Assembly (NCBI GenBank): GCA_963710715.1
Contig: CAVQBL010000007.1
Coordinates: 1 to 64,000 of the forward strand
Direction: 5' to 3'
DNA: 64,000 bases
Source of the DNA: CAVQBL01 sp963710715
GTDB taxonomy: Bacteria > Pseudomonadota > Gammaproteobacteria > DSM-16500
The notes under the pieces were generated by a model. It did no database searches, had not been told where the DNA came from, and worked only from the letters and a program-made list of their open reading frames with translations. The position numbers were made by a program, and so were the translations under genes. This document shows positions 62,618-64,000 of this stretch, piece after piece (the first letter of the stretch is position 1; every line of letters begins with the position of its first letter).

Positions 62618-63316
62618 GTGATGAAACGCATATTATTAGTTGAAGATGATGAAAAATTGGCGAAACTAATCAATGAATACCTTGAGAAACAAGGAGTTAC
62701 GGTTGATTGGGAACGTAGGGGTGATAAAGCAGTTTATCGTATACGGCATGAGAAATATGCATTAATCCTATTAGATATTAATTTACCCGGATTAAATGGC
62801 CTACAAGTCTGCAAAATTGTTAGAAAAGATTTTTCAGGCTTTATTATGATGATAACCGCACGTGAAAGTGATGAAGATCAGATTACCGGTTTGGAACTTG
62901 GCGCTGATGATTATATAAAAAAACCTATTCAACCCAAGATATTATTATCTAGGATAAATGCTATTTTTCGTCGTGCGCAATCACATCCAATGTCTCAAAG
63001 TAAGCTGATATTCGGAACTTTGTTTATTGATTTGGAAAAACGCGAAGTAAAATTAAATAACATTTTAATTAACTTGAAACCAACAGAATTCGATTTACTC
63101 ATATTATTAGCATCAAATGCAGGAACTTGCTTATCTCGAGATAACATCACGTATGCCTTACGTGGAATAGATTATGACGGAGTGGATAGGGTCATTGATT
63201 TACGTATTTCCTATTTGCGTAGTAAATTGGGCGACAATATTGAAAACCCTTATCGAATTAAAACTGTTCGTGGTAAGGGATATGTTTTTCAACCTGATGC
63301 ATGGAATAAGCTATGA
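62618..63316 (+). CDS. rstA: OmpR-family response regulator (RstA-like)
   Basis: A 232-residue two-component regulator. The receiver domain has the acidic pair in LLVEDDEKL, the phosphorylation Asp53 in LILLDINLPGLNGLQ and Lys in DDYIKKPIQP. The winged-helix C-terminus has LTLKPTEFDLLILL-type and RTVRGKGYVFQPDA ends. It overlaps the sensor gene downstream by 4 bp. RstA is the closest recognised group, but this is not certain. Confidence 0.88.
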   Translation: MMKRILLVEDDEKLAKLINEYLEKQGVTVDWERRGDKAVYRIRHEKYALILLDINLPGLNGLQVCKIVRKDFSGFIMMITARESDEDQITGLELGADDYIKKPIQPKILLSRINAIFRRAQSHPMSQSKLIFGTLFIDLEKREVKLNNILINLKPTEFDLLILLASNAGTCLSRDNITYALRGIDYDGVDRVIDLRISYLRSKLGDNIENPYRIKTVRGKGYVFQPDAWNKL

Positions 63317-64000
63317 TAAAAATGTTATTCCGGTTTTTTTTGCTTTGTATATTATTTACCATCATCCTTGCGGTATTCATTTCTTATTTAGATAAAAAGA
63401 TATCTTCAAAAGAAAATTATGCTTATATGAATACAATAACCCACGGTAAATTTATTTTGCTAGATCGCTTTTTAAGATCCTATCCTGTCACAGAATGGGA
63501 AACAATTTTAAATCAAATTCGACCTAAGAATGCAAGTACGATTCATGTTATACCCCTTAAAGATTTATCATTAAATAAAAACCAACTTCAGCAACTTATA
63601 CAAAATAAAATTGTTACTGTGTTCGATAAGTCAAATACTTTTTATCCCGCGGTTGTTTATAAAAAAACATCTAATCCAAATTATGTCTACCAAGAATTTT
63701 TAAATTTTAGTCTTTCACAAAGAGCCAACCAATATTTCGGTTGGTTACCTTTTATTAATTACTAAAGAATTGCAATCTATACCACCAGAACGATGGGCTA
63801 GTTACACCAAAAAATTATCCGAGCAATATGGTTTCAATGTTGAATTACTTGATGTAAATCAACTAAAATTAAGTGATGATCAAAAAAAACAATTAATAGA
63901 AAATGACTGGGTTGTTAGTCTTCCAAAAAGCTCCGATCAAATAATAGAGCGCCTCTACGCGCCAATTGGAAAACAAAAAGTTTTACAATTTGGGCCCATG
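63313..64000 (+). CDS. Sensor histidine kinase (RstB-like), partial and frameshifted
   Basis: The first frame (63313-63765) has a membrane segment FRFFLLCILFTIILAVFIS and a periplasmic domain, and stops at FINY. Another frame continues at once (VGYLLLITKELQSIPPERWAS, then LDVNQLKLSDDQKKQLIE), so a +1 shift lies near 63690-63750. The catalytic domain would lie beyond the window end. It overlaps the regulator gene. Confidence 0.7.

Overview
The window looks like the chromosome (or a very large replicon) of an AT-rich gammaproteobacterium, probably a host-associated member of the Legionellales/Coxiella-like group. This is inferred from housekeeping genes of gammaproteobacterial type (fis, proQ, queC, coaX, mltB, an RstA-like regulator, bioFCDAB with bioH) mixed with eukaryote-like repeat proteins (ankyrin-like, Sel1, U-box), large coiled-coil proteins without known relatives, many insertion sequences and many decayed genes. 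No rRNA, tRNA or CRISPR array was seen.

Region 1 (1-9016) is mobile DNA. Two copies of a transposon-like element lie head to head as a long inverted repeat (left arm 1-4858, right arm 5954-9005) around a 1.1-kb spacer with an ankyrin-like gene. The fuller copy carries an IS701/IS4-like DDE transposase, a ParB-like protein, a reverse transcriptase split by a frameshift and an effector-like protein. Both transposase copies are broken: the left by a 2-bp deletion, the right by a 1.8-kb deletion between 8-bp microhomologies. The arms are nearly identical except for a short cassette of about 81% G+C, which differs strongly between them at the 3' end of the effector-like gene, next to the reverse transcriptase.

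Region 2 (9293-13397) is a plasmid backbone: a Rep_3 initiator, a small protein, ParB, ParA and an iteron array, with one more inverted iteron upstream of rep. It directly abuts the 3' end of a MATE transporter gene, so it looks like a captured plasmid replicon.

Region 3 (13433-34650) holds a MATE transporter, an IS200/IS605 element with a damaged TnpB, a decayed LuxR-like gene behind an amine oxidase and a YciI protein, an HD hydrolase, an NlpC/P60-like peptidase followed by mltB, coaX and a CpdA-like phosphodiesterase, a 1157-codon unknown protein, an SH3 protein, an acetoacetyl-CoA synthetase/thioesterase pair, queC, vapBC, fis, proQ and an amino-acid permease.

Region 4 (34743-47743) holds a MurQ-kinase fusion for cell-wall recycling, an L,D-transpeptidase, two crotonase-family genes and a full biotin pathway: bioH, then bioF-bioC-bioD-bioA-bioB with overlapping ends and a HAD phosphatase. 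An HPF-cold-shock fusion lies between bioH and bioF.

Region 5 (47826-64000) holds effector-like genes (Sel1 protein, coiled-coil protein, U-box protein), an ETF-quinone oxidoreductase with local frame damage, a 65-residue protein resembling RiPP leader peptides divergent from a membrane M50 protease that also carries two cyclic-nucleotide-binding domains and a PqqD-like domain, a second decayed IS605 element, a broken nucleotidyltransferase/HTH pair, a DUF4160-DUF2442 pair, an ATP-grasp enzyme and a two-component system.

Dispersed palindromic repeats sit in many gaps. Several genes are split at long A/T runs, so some apparent pseudogenes may be sequencing homopolymer errors.
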